Source: Syntrophorhabdaceae bacterium PtaU1.Bin034 (GTDB lineage: Bacteria; Desulfobacterota_G; Syntrophorhabdia; Syntrophorhabdales; WCHB1-27). From it: a stretch of DNA of 14,988 nt. A model generated the notes under the pieces. It searched no databases, had not been told where the DNA came from, and saw nothing but the letters and a program-made list of their open reading frames with translations. The DNA lies in the NCBI GenBank assembly GCA_002067405.1, contig MVRP01000088.1, positions 1 to 14,988 of the forward strand, given 5' to 3'. Within the stretch, counting starts at the first letter, position 1. Every line of letters starts with the position of its first letter. A program made the translations under genes and the position numbers. Below, in pieces: positions 1 through 5,967 of the stretch.

Positions 1-150
1 TCCCGGTGCTTCCGGGAATAAGTATAGCCAGGTACCTGTGGGTAGGGAAGCATGGATATAAGATACAAGGGGGAGGCTCCGGCAGCTTTGCTGGCAGAGG
101 GGGCGACGCGAGCCCCAAAGGTTGAACCTCAGCCATTTTTCTGTTAATTT
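1..150. other. Unassigned hairpin-rich leader upstream of rlmN
   Basis: No convincing gene lies here. Visible stems are TCCCGG(1-6)/CCGGGA(12-17), the palindrome CAGGTACCTG (29-38), CAGC-TTT-GCTG (83-93) and GGGGC(100-104)/GCCCC(112-116). GCTTCC (8-13) can also pair with GGAAGC (46-51), which would compete with the first stem. AGGT-TGA-ACCT (119-129) is followed by a short T run at 136-140. I compared the region by eye with SRP RNA, tmRNA, c-di-GMP, cobalamin, Mg and Mn riboswitch signatures and found no match. It could be an RNA leader, the 3' end of an upstream RNA, or the tail of an upstream gene. A very weak promoter-like pair (TTGAAC 122-127, TAATTT 145-150) is also present. Confidence 0.3.
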
Positions 151-192
151 ATGTCGGATGCGGCCCCTCCCCGCCGGGTCGTTCAACACACT

Positions 193-1224
193 ATGACCAA
201 CTTTTTTGATCTTACTTTAGCCGAGCTTGAAGACATCCTGGAAAGCATGGGGCTTAAGCCGTACCGCGCACGCCAGGTCTATAAGTGGGTATATCAGATG
301 GATACGGCGGATTTCGACCTCATGACAAATCTACCGAAGAGCCTGAGGGTGACCCTGAAGAAGATGTTCCATTTCGGTCTCCCGCATATAACCGAGACGC
401 ACGGATCCAGGGACGGCTCGACGAAATATGTGTTTACCACGCACGACGGGCATGTCATCGAAAGCGTCTTCATGCCCGAAAACGGGAGGAGCACCGTGTG
501 TCTCTCCACCCAGGTCGGCTGCAAAATGTCCTGTGCCTTCTGCGTTACCGGCAGGATCGGGTTCATCAGGGACCTCACGCCTGCCGAGATCGTAGGCCAG
601 GTAATGGCGATCAAGCCGCACATGGGCGAAGACAGGATCACCAACATCGTGCTCATGGGCATGGGCGAGCCGGTCGACAACATCGACAATGTCCTGAAAG
701 CGATCGACATCCTCGAGGAACCCCTTGGCCTCAAGATCTCTCACAGGCGGCTTACGGTCTCTACCGTGGGTCTCATCGACGGGATGCGACAGATCGGCCC
801 CAAAAAGGCGCAACTCGCGATTTCTCTCAACGCGTCCACGGGAGCGGTGCGGACGCGACTCATGCCCATCAACAGGGTCTACCCGCTGCACGACGTCGTC
901 GGATACGTGAAGAGCCTCGGCAATATGGGAAGGATCAGGGTCACCTTCGAATATGTGATGCTCAAGGATGTGAATGACTCGCTCGACGACGCAAAGACGC
1001 TCGTGCAGCTTTTGAAAGGCGTCAAGTGTAAGATTAATCTCATTCCTTATAACGAATCCCCGTACAGCGAATTCAAAAGCCCGGACCCGGAAGCGGTGAA
1101 GCAGTTTCAGTCATATCTGATTGAAAGGCATTTCACTGCCATAGTGAGAGATTCACGGGCCAGCGACATTGGGGGAGGGTGCGGCCAGTTGGGGATGAAA
1201 TACCTTGAGGAGAGAGGGCGATGA
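193..1224 (+). CDS. rlmN: RlmN, dual-specificity 23S rRNA m2A2503 / tRNA m2A37 methyltransferase
   Basis: Radical SAM enzyme that methylates C2 of A2503 in 23S rRNA and, in known homologues, A37 of some tRNAs. With the start at 193 the protein has 343 residues, the usual family length. The N-terminal domain (MTNFFDLTLAELED...PYRARQVYKWVY) is followed by the radical-SAM motif CKMSCAFC, with cysteines at about 110, 114 and 117. The two mechanism cysteines are at about 103 (STVCLSTQ) and 330 (GGGCGQL). The GMGEP motif is present near residue 156. An in-frame ATG at 151 would add 14 residues (MSDAAPPRRVVQHT) that do not resemble the family, so 193 is preferred; neither start has a clear ribosome binding site. 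The 3' end overlaps the next gene by 4 bp (ATGA), so they are probably translationally coupled. Confidence 0.95.
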   Translation: MTNFFDLTLAELEDILESMGLKPYRARQVYKWVYQMDTADFDLMTNLPKSLRVTLKKMFHFGLPHITETHGSRDGSTKYVFTTHDGHVIESVFMPENGRSTVCLSTQVGCKMSCAFCVTGRIGFIRDLTPAEIVGQVMAIKPHMGEDRITNIVLMGMGEPVDNIDNVLKAIDILEEPLGLKISHRRLTVSTVGLIDGMRQIGPKKAQLAISLNASTGAVRTRLMPINRVYPLHDVVGYVKSLGNMGRIRVTFEYVMLKDVNDSLDDAKTLVQLLKGVKCKINLIPYNESPYSEFKSPDPEAVKQFQSYLIERHFTAIVRDSRASDIGGGCGQLGMKYLEERGR

Positions 1225-1706
1225 GTCTTCTGCCCGTGTACAGGCAATCTTTTTTTGCGAGTCAAGACCGCCAGGACGGAATGCGATTGAAGATGTATTG
1301 GCGCAGGGGGACGGTTTACACGGACATGAGTGTCGGGACCGCCTTCGAAGGTTATGACCACGTGGTCCATGGAGGAATGCTTTTCGGTATTCTTGACGTG
1401 GTCATGTGGCACGCGATCTTCATGGAGACGAAGAAGATCTGCATGACGAGAAAAACGGATATGGATTTCCTGAAACCGGTCCTCTGTAATACCCCGTACA
1501 GGGCTCAGGCAAAAGTGCTTCGCGTGGAAGACCGCGACGTGTGGGCAACAGGTTGGATCGAAGACGCTGACAAGGAACGCCACGCCGAGGTCACCGCGCT
1601 TTTCAGGGAAGCAAAAGGGCTTGACTACGCCGCGTTTATCGCCAATCTCGACTTTACCGGTGTTTCTCACGACATCAGGGAGTTCTACCACTCGGCAATA
1701 CCTTAA
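1221..1706 (+). CDS. PaaI-like hotdog-fold thioesterase, first of a tandem pair
   Basis: A 161-residue protein with the single hotdog domain of the PaaI/4HBT superfamily, which hydrolyses acyl-CoA thioesters in the cytoplasm. The signature is VVHGGMLFGILDVVMW, containing the HGG turn and the Asp in the long helix, followed by a beta-rich half (MDFLKPVLCNTPYRAQAKV). The ATG overlaps the rlmN stop in ATGA, and GGAG lies upstream within rlmN. It is clearly paralogous to the next gene (shared LP-Y...GxRLK...GYxxxVHGG...ILDxVMW). It has lost the N-terminal CxxCG of that copy (SFFAS in place of CLFCG), and the residue after the helix Asp is Val instead of Glu. Substrate is unknown. It could be a regulatory or heteromeric partner of its neighbour. 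Confidence 0.8.
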   Translation: MSLLPVYRQSFFASQDRQDGMRLKMYWRRGTVYTDMSVGTAFEGYDHVVHGGMLFGILDVVMWHAIFMETKKICMTRKTDMDFLKPVLCNTPYRAQAKVLRVEDRDVWATGWIEDADKERHAEVTALFREAKGLDYAAFIANLDFTGVSHDIREFYHSAIP

Positions 1707-1729
1707 ATCGATCCGGAGCCGGAGGCCAT

Positions 1730-2230
1730 TTGGACAATCTGCCTGCATACCACGACTGCCTGTTCTGCGGACCTGACCACCCGCACGGGCTGCGATTGAA
1801 ACTGCGCTACAACAAAGCCTCTGTCGTTGCAGAATTGTCCGTGGACAGGGGATTTCAGGGATACGAGAACACCGTGCACGGCGGCATCGTATCGGGTATT
1901 CTCGATGAAGTCATGTGGTGGGCGGTGACCGTGGGGGCCAGAAAGATGTCCTTTACCCGCAAGATAGAGGTTGAATTCCTCCGGCCCATGGCGTGCGGGG
2001 AGAGGTATAGGGCAGAAGGCCGGCTCACGAGTACGCGACACGGCGCCTTTACTGCTTCCGGACAGATAAAAGACGGGTCGGGCCGGGTCATCGCCCGGGC
2101 AGAGGCCCTCTTCATGGTGGCAAAAACGGTGTCGCGGGAGGAATTTGCCCGGAAAATGGACCTTAGCCGCCTGTCTCCTGAAATGCTGGAGGTGTTCTCC
2201 GCTGTCCTCGGCTTGTCGCCCGGGCCATGA
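1730..2230 (+). CDS. PaaI-like hotdog-fold thioesterase, second of a tandem pair
   Basis: A 166-residue hotdog protein starting at TTG (1730), with GGAGG at 1721-1725 four bases upstream and an extended purine-rich GGAGCCGGAGG. No ATG or GTG fits the conserved N-terminus. It begins LPAYHDCLFCGPDHPHGLRLKL, a CxxCG form typical of one PaaI subgroup, followed by VHGGIVSGILDEVMWW with both acidic residues. It follows its paralogue after 23 bp and is probably in the same operon with rlmN. The last 68 bp overlap hflX on the opposite strand, so the two messages are antisense at their 3' ends. Acyl-CoA substrate is unknown. The family assignment is firm; the physiological role is not. Confidence 0.8.
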   Translation: MDNLPAYHDCLFCGPDHPHGLRLKLRYNKASVVAELSVDRGFQGYENTVHGGIVSGILDEVMWWAVTVGARKMSFTRKIEVEFLRPMACGERYRAEGRLTSTRHGAFTASGQIKDGSGRVIARAEALFMVAKTVSREEFARKMDLSRLSPEMLEVFSAVLGLSPGP

Positions 2231-3815
2231 TCTCCATGGTCTCCACGAGTTTGCCGATGCCTTCCTCGGTGACGCACGAGATGGAGACCGCCGAGTAGCG
2301 GCTCTCCAGGATCTTCATGAATTTCCTGTCTACCCTGTCTATCTTGTTAAAGACGAGGAGCTTCTTCTTCTCTGAAAGACCGAGCGCATCGATCACGGAG
2401 TTCACCGTGGCAATCCTCTCCTCGAAATCGGGAGAGCTGATGTCGACAAGGTGGAGGAGAAGGGTTGCATCTTCGAGTTCTTCCAGGGTTGCGGCAAATG
2501 CACGAAGGAGCACCTCGGGAAGGTCTTCGATGAAGCCCACCGTATCGGTGAGCACGATCTGTTTTCTCACCGGGTACTTGATAAGCCTCGTTGTCGGGGT
2601 AAGGGTGCTGAAAAATCGCTCCTGCACCTCTACCGTACTTTTGGTGAGGAGGTTGAGCAGGGTCGATTTGCCCGAGTTCGTGTAACCGACAATAGAAACG
2701 ATGGGGATTCCCGTTCCCCGACGCCTCTCCCTCTTTCTCTCCCTTATCTTCCCCACGTCTTTCAGTTTCTTTTCGAGAAATGCGATCTTCTCCTTGATCC
2801 TTCGGCGGTTCACCTCGAGCTTTGTTTCGCCGGGGCCCCTTCCTCCTATGCCCCCTGTAAGCCTGGACAAAGCCGCCTCTTTTTCTGCAAGGCGGGGGAG
2901 AATATACCTGAGCTGGGCCAGTTCTACCTGGATCTTTGCCTCGCCGGTCTTCGCCCGGGCAGCGAAAATGTCGAGGATGAGCTGATTCCGGTCAATGACC
3001 TTCAGCTCCGTGAGGGACGATATGCTGTTGAGCTGGCTCGGGGTGAGCTCCTCGTCAAAGACGAGCATCCCGGCGCCGAGCTGCCGGGACCTCATCGCGA
3101 TCTCCTCGATCTTTCCTTTCCCCACAAGGAACCGGGGATGGAGCTCTTTGGGCCGCTGCACCACGACGTCGAGCACTGACAGGCCGGCCGAATAGGAGAG
3201 GTCTTTCAGTTCGGCGATCCGTTCCTCGACGTTCTTGGTCCTTCTGGGCAAAACAACGATGACAAGGACACATTCTTCCAGGGCCGCAGCCCGTGTCACA
3301 TAGGACGTGCCCCGCTCCTTCACGAACTCGGCCTCCAGATCGGTAATGAATTCGGTAAAATTGAGGTCGAGCTCGTTCACGGGCTCCGGACCGATAAAGT
3401 CCCAGACCTGTCCCTTTCTGTTGCTCGGTATGAGATAGCCTATCTGGATCAGCTCGACGGGTTCTCCCGACCGCTCCAGGATACAGGCGACTAGATCGAG
3501 CTGCAGGAGCGCGAGATCGGTAAGATCCTCCTTGGAGAGAAGTTCGCTGTCGAGGTGGGTGTGGACGAGCCTCAGGCCACGAAAACGGGCCCTTCCCACC
3601 CTTTCGGACGAGAGGACAGGGATGTGGATACGCTCCCTGTCGCCCACGATCACGTACTCCACCACGCCCCTCCGGTTGACGATGATACCGATTTGTCTCG
3701 ATATCTCCCTCGATATCTCCATCATGTTCCTGGCTCTTTCGAAGGAGATCACGGTGTCCGCTTCAACCTTTTTACGGTACAGGTTGAGGAGCCGGCGCTT
3801 TTGAAGATGGTTCAA
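2163..3815 (-). CDS. hflX: HflX, ribosome-associated GTPase (start codon uncertain)
   Basis: HflX binds the 50S subunit and splits stalled or hibernating 70S ribosomes. This 550-residue form has the extra N-terminal region (about 1-170) seen in long HflX proteins, the HflX domain with VGKGKIEE (231-238), the glycine-rich GGIGGRGPGETKLE (321-334) and a coiled linker. The G domain has G1 GYTNSGKST (377-385), G3 DTVGF (424-428), G4 NKID (490-493) and a G5-like SCVTEEG. The coordinates begin at TTG 3815. However, the frame stays open upstream and encodes ELYGNTQGLNHLQ, and YGNTxGL is the usual HflX beginning, so translation very likely starts further up. The only near-cognate codon there is CTG at 3836; see the finding on this point. 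The C-terminus overlaps the convergent thioesterase gene. Confidence 0.93.
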   Translation of the reverse strand: MNHLQKRRLLNLYRKKVEADTVISFERARNMMEISREISRQIGIIVNRRGVVEYVIVGDRERIHIPVLSSERVGRARFRGLRLVHTHLDSELLSKEDLTDLALLQLDLVACILERSGEPVELIQIGYLIPSNRKGQVWDFIGPEPVNELDLNFTEFITDLEAEFVKERGTSYVTRAAALEECVLVIVVLPRRTKNVEERIAELKDLSYSAGLSVLDVVVQRPKELHPRFLVGKGKIEEIAMRSRQLGAGMLVFDEELTPSQLNSISSLTELKVIDRNQLILDIFAARAKTGEAKIQVELAQLRYILPRLAEKEAALSRLTGGIGGRGPGETKLEVNRRRIKEKIAFLEKKLKDVGKIRERKRERRRGTGIPIVSIVGYTNSGKSTLLNLLTKSTVEVQERFFSTLTPTTRLIKYPVRKQIVLTDTVGFIEDLPEVLLRAFAATLEELEDATLLLHLVDISSPDFEERIATVNSVIDALGLSEKKKLLVFNKIDRVDRKFMKILESRYSAVSISCVTEEGIGKLVETMEIMARATSRGQRRTPPAFQETGG

Positions 3816-3889
3816 TCCTTGCGTGTTACCGTACAGTTCCGTGCATGCCTCCCGAAGCCCTGGGTTTCCCTGCCGAAGCTTCCTACTTT

Positions 3890-3918
3890 ATTATAATACA
3901 ACGGAAACCCGATCTCAC
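3890..3918 (-). promoter_or_regulatory. Sigma-70-like promoter of hflX
   Basis: Read on the minus strand: GTGAGA (3918-3913), 17-bp spacer, TATAAT (3895-3890). The -10 is perfect and the -35 matches 4 of 6. The predicted transcript start near 3883 gives a leader of about 40-45 nt before the probable hflX start. It lies in the gap between the DUF1540 gene and hflX, so hflX can be transcribed independently. Confidence 0.6.
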
Positions 3919-3930
3919 CCCGAAAGAAGG

Positions 3931-3956
3931 CCGCGGGCCGCGGGAAAGGCTTTCCC
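3931..3956 (-). terminator. Possible weak terminator or hairpin after the DUF1540 gene
   Basis: GGGAAA (3942-3947) and TTTCCC (3951-3956) form a tight hairpin. On the minus strand it is followed by two CCGCGG palindromes (3943-3938 and 3936-3931) and then CCTTCTTT. It lies 17 bp beyond the DUF1540 stop and just upstream of the hflX promoter. There is no clean T tract, so it may only attenuate. Confidence 0.25.
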
Positions 3957-3972
3957 CTCCTCTGTGCTCCCG

Positions 3973-4272
3973 TCACGGTAATCCGAGGTTCTTGTCCTGC
4001 GTAAAGGTGGCACAGTCCGCGTGGCCGTAATGATGAGCAACCGTGATGCTCGGAGCGGAACATTCCAGGGACTCGTTGAACTTGCAGTCACTCTCCTTGC
4101 ACGCCCCGACAGACCCGGTGGCGTCCGCCACACCGCCTTTTGCCTTTTCGCCACAGAAGGTATCGCAGACAGGGTGATCCCCGCCCACAGTTATCGCTAT
4201 GGCGTGGCACAATGCATTCTGGTTGTAGGAGCATTCAGTTACCTCGCACTTGCTTATCTTCGGCATTTCCAT
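3973..4272 (-). CDS. Tandem DUF1540 cysteine-rich protein
   Basis: A 99-residue protein of unknown function with two DUF1540-type repeats. Repeat 1 has Cys 9, 14, 22 and 36 (CEVTECSYNQNALC...C), and repeat 2 has Cys 58, 63, 71 and 87 (CKESDCKFNESLEC...C). Cys40 sits between them, for nine cysteines in all. The C-x4-C-x7-C pattern plus a late Cys suggests metal binding, but this is inference; no metal has been shown for the family to my knowledge. The start is ATG 4272, with AAGGAGG eight bases upstream. The open frame runs further up, but that part contains the promoter. There is no signal peptide, so the protein is probably cytoplasmic. It is divergent from the ZraP-like locus. Confidence 0.85.
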   Translation of the reverse strand: MEMPKISKCEVTECSYNQNALCHAIAITVGGDHPVCDTFCGEKAKGGVADATGSVGACKESDCKFNESLECSAPSITVAHHYGHADCATFTQDKNLGLP

Positions 4273-4312
4273 AAGCCTTTCCTCCTTATGTTGATTTGTC
4301 TCTTCGTTCATC

Positions 4313-4341
4313 AATATCATGTTGGAAGGGAAATCTGTCAA
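4313..4341 (-). promoter_or_regulatory. Sigma-70-like promoter of the DUF1540 gene
   Basis: On the minus strand: TTGACA (4341-4336), exactly 17 bp, GATATT (4318-4313). The -35 is perfect and the -10 matches 4 of 6. The predicted start near 4306 leaves a leader of about 34 nt carrying AAGGAGG before ATG 4272. Confidence 0.6.
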
Positions 4342-4369
4342 GGTGGCACCGTCCGCCTTTTCACCCTTC

Positions 4370-4404
4370 TCGACATTATTGTCGATATAAAGTATATTCT
4401 TTAT
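4370..4404. promoter_or_regulatory. Two adjacent inverted repeats: candidate activator sites for the sigma-54 promoter
   Basis: IR1 is TCGACA-TTAT-TGTCGA (4370-4385, perfect 6-bp arms). IR2 is ATAAAG-TATATT-CTTTAT (4387-4404, perfect 6-bp arms). One base separates them. They lie about 85-120 bp before the -24 element of the sigma-54 promoter, a usual distance for enhancer sites of NtrC-type activators. The same bases can be read as a plus-strand sigma-70 promoter: TCGACA (4370-4375), 17 bp, TATATT (4393-4398). These readings are not exclusive; a basal promoter overlapped by an operator is possible. Which protein binds is inference. Confidence 0.5.
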
Positions 4405-4488
4405 GACGCTTTTGTCTCCCCGGAGGCAGGTCGCTTCGAAGGAAGCCTAAAAGGCCTGAAATTAAGCACTTGCGGAAGATGAGCATCG

Positions 4489-4505
4489 TGGCACCGCTAT
4501 TGCTA
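4489..4505 (+). promoter_or_regulatory. Sigma-54 (RpoN) -24/-12 promoter
   Basis: TGGCAC (4489-4494), 5 bp, TTGCTA (4500-4505). This matches the -24/-12 consensus TGGCAC-N5-TTGCW with GG and GC at the required spacing. Transcription would start near 4514, giving a leader of about 38 nt that carries GGAGG (4542-4546) before ATG 4552. The locus it serves encodes its own sigma-54 activator (7518-8876), which suggests autoregulation. Confidence 0.85.
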
Positions 4506-4551
4506 TGTATCCATGCATGATCGATCAACTAAACATTTTGCGGAGGTCAAG

Positions 4552-5040
4552 ATGAAGCGATGGAATGCGGCAGTGGCGGCCCTGGTTGTTCTTCTGGTGT
4601 TTGCAGTATCCTCTTATGCACAAGGCCTGGGTTTCGGCGGGCGGGGCGACGGGTTCGGATGCGGCCGGGGGCCGGGATTCGGGCACGGAGCACACGGTGG
4701 ATTCGGATTCAGGATGGCCCAGGAATTGAACCTTTCCAAGGAACAGATGGACAAAATGTGGAACGTGCAGCACAAGTACGCCGGTGAGATGAGGGAACTC
4801 AGGTATGATCTTTTCCAGAAACGGATAGAAGCAAAGAACCTTTACACGGACCCGAAAGCGGATGAAGCAACCATTCTGGCAAAACAGAAGGAAATGAGCT
4901 CCCTCAAACAGCAGCTCCAGGACAAGGTGGCGCAGATGAGGCTCGAGCAGAGGAGGATCCTCACGCCCGAGCAGCTGAAGAAGCTGGGTGAGTTGCGACC
5001 GGGACATCCCCATCACGGCAAAGGAAGATACATAGGTTAA
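4552..5040 (+). CDS. ZraP/Spy/CpxP-like periplasmic stress protein
   Basis: A 162-residue exported protein. MKRWNAAVAALVVLLVFAVS is a signal peptide, with cleavage likely after SYA (residue 23). A Gly-rich stretch with His and one Cys (25-53) precedes the helical core, which carries the LTxxQ-type motifs LSKEQ (61-65) and LTPEQ (137-141) typical of Spy/CpxP/ZraP. The C-terminal GHPHHGKG cluster could bind metal. Known relatives are periplasmic chaperones; ZraP binds zinc and restrains its own sensor. ATG 4552 follows GGAGG by 5 nt; an in-frame ATG at 4513 coincides with the predicted transcript start and is rejected. This is the first gene behind the sigma-54 promoter. Confidence 0.85.
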   Translation: MKRWNAAVAALVVLLVFAVSSYAQGLGFGGRGDGFGCGRGPGFGHGAHGGFGFRMAQELNLSKEQMDKMWNVQHKYAGEMRELRYDLFQKRIEAKNLYTDPKADEATILAKQKEMSSLKQQLQDKVAQMRLEQRRILTPEQLKKLGELRPGHPHHGKGRYIG

Positions 5041-5055
5041 CGGATGGTTCGGTGA

Positions 5056-5078
5056 GGAGGGCCGGCTTCCGGCCCTCC
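5056..5078 (+). other. Strong hairpin between the ZraP-like and lipoprotein genes
   Basis: GGAGGGCCGG (5056-5065), loop CTT, CCGGCCCTCC (5069-5078): a perfect 10-bp GC-rich stem 15 bp after the stop codon. No T tract follows, so it is not a standard intrinsic terminator. It could stabilise the upstream message or reduce read-through, giving more of the first product than of the later genes. Confidence 0.6.
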
Positions 5079-5110
5079 CGGAAACATACTACTTTCAGGA
5101 GGACTCAACC

Positions 5111-5503
5111 ATGAAAAAGGCATTCTTACTGATAATGGTCCTTGCAATAGGCTTCGGAGCTTATTCCTGCGCCAGCCAGGACTATAACACCCAAAAGGGA
5201 GCGGCCATAGGAGCGATCGGCGGAGCGCTGGCCGGCCAGGCGATCGGCCGTAATACCGCAGGGACGCTGATAGGCGCAGCAACGGGCGCGCTGGTCGGTG
5301 GGGTCGCGGGCAATGCCGTGGACCAACAGAGAACGAATGAGAAGATAAGTGCTGCCCAGACAGCTCCCCCGGCTTACAGTTCTGCGCCCCCTCAACCTGC
5401 TCCCGATGCTCCTCCACCCGGTCGCTGGGTCGATGTTCCCGGTCAATGGGTTGGCGGCAAATGGGTCCCGGCCCATAGGGCGTGGGTGCCCGTTAATCCC
5501 TGA
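5111..5503 (+). CDS. Glycine-zipper lipoprotein with Trp-rich C-terminus
   Basis: A 130-residue envelope protein. The signal peptide MKKAFLLIMVLAIGFGAYSC ends in a lipobox-like AYSC, with Cys20 as the probable lipidated residue (position -3 is Ala, so a weak lipobox). Residues 29-71 are a glycine zipper (GAAIGAIGGALAGQAIG...GAATGALVGGVAGNAV), as in 17-kDa-antigen/OmpA-linked glycine-zipper lipoproteins, which can insert in the outer membrane. A Pro-rich linker (85-103) leads to WVDVPGQWVGGKWVP...WVP, resembling YxWxPGxW repeat tails. AGGAGG lies 8 nt before the ATG. It sits between two Spy-like genes, so a joint envelope-stress role is likely; its exact function is unknown. Confidence 0.8.
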   Translation: MKKAFLLIMVLAIGFGAYSCASQDYNTQKGAAIGAIGGALAGQAIGRNTAGTLIGAATGALVGGVAGNAVDQQRTNEKISAAQTAPPAYSSAPPQPAPDAPPPGRWVDVPGQWVGGKWVPAHRAWVPVNP

Positions 5504-5541
5504 GGAGAGTGCCCGGAAGACCGACAACGAGAGGATAAGGC

Positions 5542-5967
5542 ATGCCGTTGCGCGTTCTGCCGTTTCTATGCGCTTTATTGATTTTTGTGCCCCCTCTGTT
5601 CGCTCAGGAGTCATATCGTGAGTTCGAGAGGGGGCTCAATCTCTCTGAGTCGCAAAGGGCGCAGGTAGATAGCATTAAGAGAAGGTATATCGGTGAATGG
5701 AGGAACCTCAAAGATGAGTCCGTGCGCAAGCGGCTCGAGTTGAGGGAATTGGACAATAACAGGCCCGACCAGAGAGAAAGGGCGCAAAAACTGCAGAGGG
5801 AGCTGAACCAGATAGAGGCATCAAAACAGCGGCTCTTCCGTCAATACAGCGGGGAAGTGTCGACGGTCTTCAATGAAGAGCAAAGGGGGCGTTTCAACAG
5901 GTTTATGGACAGGGAAAACCGAAGACCACCGATGAAATCGCCGCGCTACCGGATGCATGGAAGATAA
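5542..5967 (+). CDS. Second Spy/CpxP-like periplasmic protein
   Basis: A 141-residue exported protein. MPLRVLPFLCALLIFVPPLFA is a signal peptide, with probable cleavage after Ala21 before QES. The mature part is almost wholly helical and highly charged, with degenerate LTxxQ-type motifs LSESQ (34-38) and FNEEQ (110-114). Unlike the first Spy-like gene it has no Gly/His-rich region and no mature cysteine, so metal binding is less likely. GAGAGG lies 7 nt before the ATG. Its 3' end overlaps the kinase gene by 11 bp, which points to coupled expression and suggests a role as a ligand or inhibitor of the kinase, as CpxP and ZraP are for theirs. That role is inference. Confidence 0.75.
   Translation: MPLRVLPFLCALLIFVPPLFAQESYREFERGLNLSESQRAQVDSIKRRYIGEWRNLKDESVRKRLELRELDNNRPDQRERAQKLQRELNQIEASKQRLFRQYSGEVSTVFNEEQRGRFNRFMDRENRRPPMKSPRYRMHGR

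Noticed and set aside
100..116. GGGGCGACGCGAGCCCC as part of a c-di-GMP (GEMM) riboswitch
   Set aside because: It is only superficially like the GACGCAAAGCC element; the other conserved GEMM segments are absent.
1..136. Open frames at the left edge: plus strand 3-125 and minus strand from ATG 136
   Set aside because: Both are short, unlike any family I recognise, and overlap palindromes; neither can be supported as a gene from this window.
4006..4026. TGGCAC at 4008 and 4344 as further sigma-54 promoters
   Set aside because: Neither is followed by TTGC (or GC) at the required -12 spacing.
4273..4341. N-terminal extension of the DUF1540 protein from TTG 4341
   Set aside because: The extension contains the -35 and -10 boxes, and the TTG is the first half of TTGACA; ATG 4272 has AAGGAGG at the right distance.
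4004..4356. 17-nt near-identical direct repeats (4004-4020, 4340-4356) as attachment or transposition sites
   Set aside because: No integrase, transposase or tRNA is nearby; the repeats are better explained by internal duplication of the DUF1540 coding sequence.
4513..4551. In-frame ATG at 4513 as start of the ZraP-like gene
   Set aside because: It coincides with the predicted sigma-54 transcript start and would put 13 charged residues before a normal signal peptide; ATG 4552 has GGAGG.
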